This document shows positions 62,930-64,000 of a stretch of DNA of 64,000 nucleotides, piece by piece. The DNA comes from Actinomarinicola tropica (GTDB lineage: Bacteria; Actinomycetota; Acidimicrobiia; Acidimicrobiales; SKKL01): assembly GCF_009650215.1 (NCBI RefSeq), contig NZ_CP045851.1, positions 372,001 through 436,000 on the forward strand, written 5' to 3'. How positions within the stretch are numbered: position 1 is the first letter of the stretch; each line of letters opens with the position of its first letter. The notes below the pieces were generated by a model, which saw nothing but the letters and a program-made list of their open reading frames with translations, ran no database searches and had not been told where the DNA came from. The translations under genes were made by a program, and so were the position numbers.

Positions 62930-64000
62930 TCAGGCCTTGGAGCGGTGGACGACCTGGGGCTCGCTGAACGCCAGCAGTCCCCATGTGCCGTTCTCGACGC
63001 CGATGCCGCTCCACTTGGCCCCACCGAAGGGCTGATGGGGGGCGAGCGCCAGGTGGGTGTTGACCCACGCGGTGCCACACTCGAGCTCCTCGGCGATCTG
63101 GCTGGCTCGGTCGGCATCGGCGCCCCACACCGATCCGGACAGCCCGTAGTGCGTGGCGTTGGCCCGCTCCACCACCTCGTCGATGTCGCGGTAGGTGATG
63201 ACGGGCAGCGCGGGCCCGAACTGCTCCTCGTCCACGATCCGGGACCCGTCGGAGAGACCGGTGAGGATGGTCGGCTCGAAGAAGTAGCCGTCGCCGTCTA
63301 TCGGCTTGCCCCCGGCCGCAGCCACCGCGCCCGAGGAGAGGGCGTCGGCGACGAGCTCGCTGACCCGCTCGTACTGGGGACGGTTGTTGATCGGACCCAG
63401 CTGCACGTCGGCTTCGGTGCCGGGGCCGACCTTGACCGAGCGGGCCAGGTCGGCGAGGCCGTCGACGATGCGGTCGTGCAGCGACTCGGGCACGTACACC
63501 CGCTTGATCGCCGAGCACACCTGGCCGTTGTTCTGGAAGGCACCCCAGAACAGCTTCTCGACCACCGTGTCGACGTCGACGTCGTCGAGGACGATGGCCG
63601 GATCGTTCCCGCCCAGCTCGAGGGTGGTGCGCTTGAGGTCGGGCGCGGCCGCAGCAGCGACCTTCTTGCCGGTGGCCACCGACCCGGTGAGGCTGATCTT
63701 GCGGGGGACGGGATGCGACGTCATGGACGCCCCGAGGGGGTCCTTGCCGCTGATCACGTTGAGCACGCCGGGCGGCAGCACGTCACGCAGGACCTCGCCC
63801 ACCTTCAGCGTGGCCCGTGGGGTGAAGGGTGACGGCTTGAGCACCATCGTGTTGCCCGCGAGGAGCGCAGGGGCGATCTTCCACGAGGCGAGCACGAGCG
63901 GGAAGTTCCACGGGGTGATGCCGGCGACCACGCCCAGGGGCCGCTGCACGACCTCGACGAAGGCGGCGTCATCGTCCTGGATGACCTGGCGGGGGATCTC
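62930..64000 (-). CDS. Aldehyde dehydrogenase, N-terminus beyond the window
   Basis: The visible 356 residues are the central and C-terminal part of an NAD(P)-dependent aldehyde dehydrogenase. ITPWNFPLVLASWKIAPAL, the Rossmann loop LTGSVATGKKVA, catalytic glutamate in LELGGNDPAIV and nucleophile cysteine in NNGQVCSAIKR are intact, as is the EEQFGPALPVI segment. It lies 39 bases upstream of the thiolase-like gene in the same direction. Substrate unknown. Confidence 0.93.
   Translation of the reverse strand, partial: EIPRQVIQDDDAAFVEVVQRPLGVVAGITPWNFPLVLASWKIAPALLAGNTMVLKPSPFTPRATLKVGEVLRDVLPPGVLNVISGKDPLGASMTSHPVPRKISLTGSVATGKKVAAAAAPDLKRTTLELGGNDPAIVLDDVDVDTVVEKLFWGAFQNNGQVCSAIKRVYVPESLHDRIVDGLADLARSVKVGPGTEADVQLGPINNRPQYERVSELVADALSSGAVAAAGGKPIDGDGYFFEPTILTGLSDGSRIVDEEQFGPALPVITYRDIDEVVERANATHYGLSGSVWGADADRASQIAEELECGTAWVNTHLALAPHQPFGGAKWSGIGVENGTWGLLAFSEPQVVHRSKA

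Overview
The window is high-GC bacterial DNA with a strong preference for G or C at third codon positions. A WhiB-type iron-sulfur regulator, an F420-type LLM oxidoreductase, a SenX3/RegX3-type two-component pair, the zincin_2 and UPF0182 families and a large DivIVA protein all point to Actinomycetota. MreB in this company, together with a very large fatty-acid/cyclic-ketone catabolic inventory, fits Acidimicrobiia best. That placement is inference from gene content, not a phylogeny.

Positions 1-32.4 kb look like conserved chromosome. They hold a glutamate formimidoyltransferase fragment, tatA, whiB and a ROK kinase, followed by a translationally coupled ppk1-Nudix-M48 protease run. The phosphate regulon comes next: two PstS lipoproteins, each behind its own PHO-box promoter, then pstC-pstA-pstB-phoU-phoU and a histidine kinase/response regulator pair. 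After it come an MFS protein, a zincin_2 metalloprotease, a sugar-nucleotide epimerase-like protein, a degenerate HtrA, moaE, mreB (apparently with a CTG start), bioY, crotonase, HEAT, PDZ-Lon, DivIVA, UPF0182 and GyrI-like genes. An initiator tRNA closes this part.

An integrase reads toward that tRNA at 32.5-33.7 kb and is followed by three tightly packed genes of unknown function, so an element has probably inserted at the tRNA 3' end. Beyond it lie a MarR regulator and a divergent drug-efflux transporter sharing a large dyad operator.

Positions 38-64 kb are almost entirely catabolic: MaoC hydratase, thiolase-like proteins with DUF35 partners, two acyl-CoA dehydrogenases each paired with a divergent SDR, a Baeyer-Villiger type monooxygenase, dienelactone and alpha/beta hydrolases, aldehyde dehydrogenase, TetR regulators and an RND/MMPL exporter. 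Together they could oxidise a cyclic or branched hydrophobic substrate through ketone, lactone and hydroxy-acid stages and then beta-oxidation; the substrate cannot be read from sequence. Several genes here are damaged or chimeric: a thiolase/P450 fusion, a crotonase with two internal deletions, an SDR with two frameshifts and an MFS remnant.

A recurring feature is leaderless initiation: a TAnnnT hexamer 6-8 bases before the start codon and no Shine-Dalgarno site, seen at about a dozen single genes. Genes inside operons instead overlap by ATGA/GTGA.
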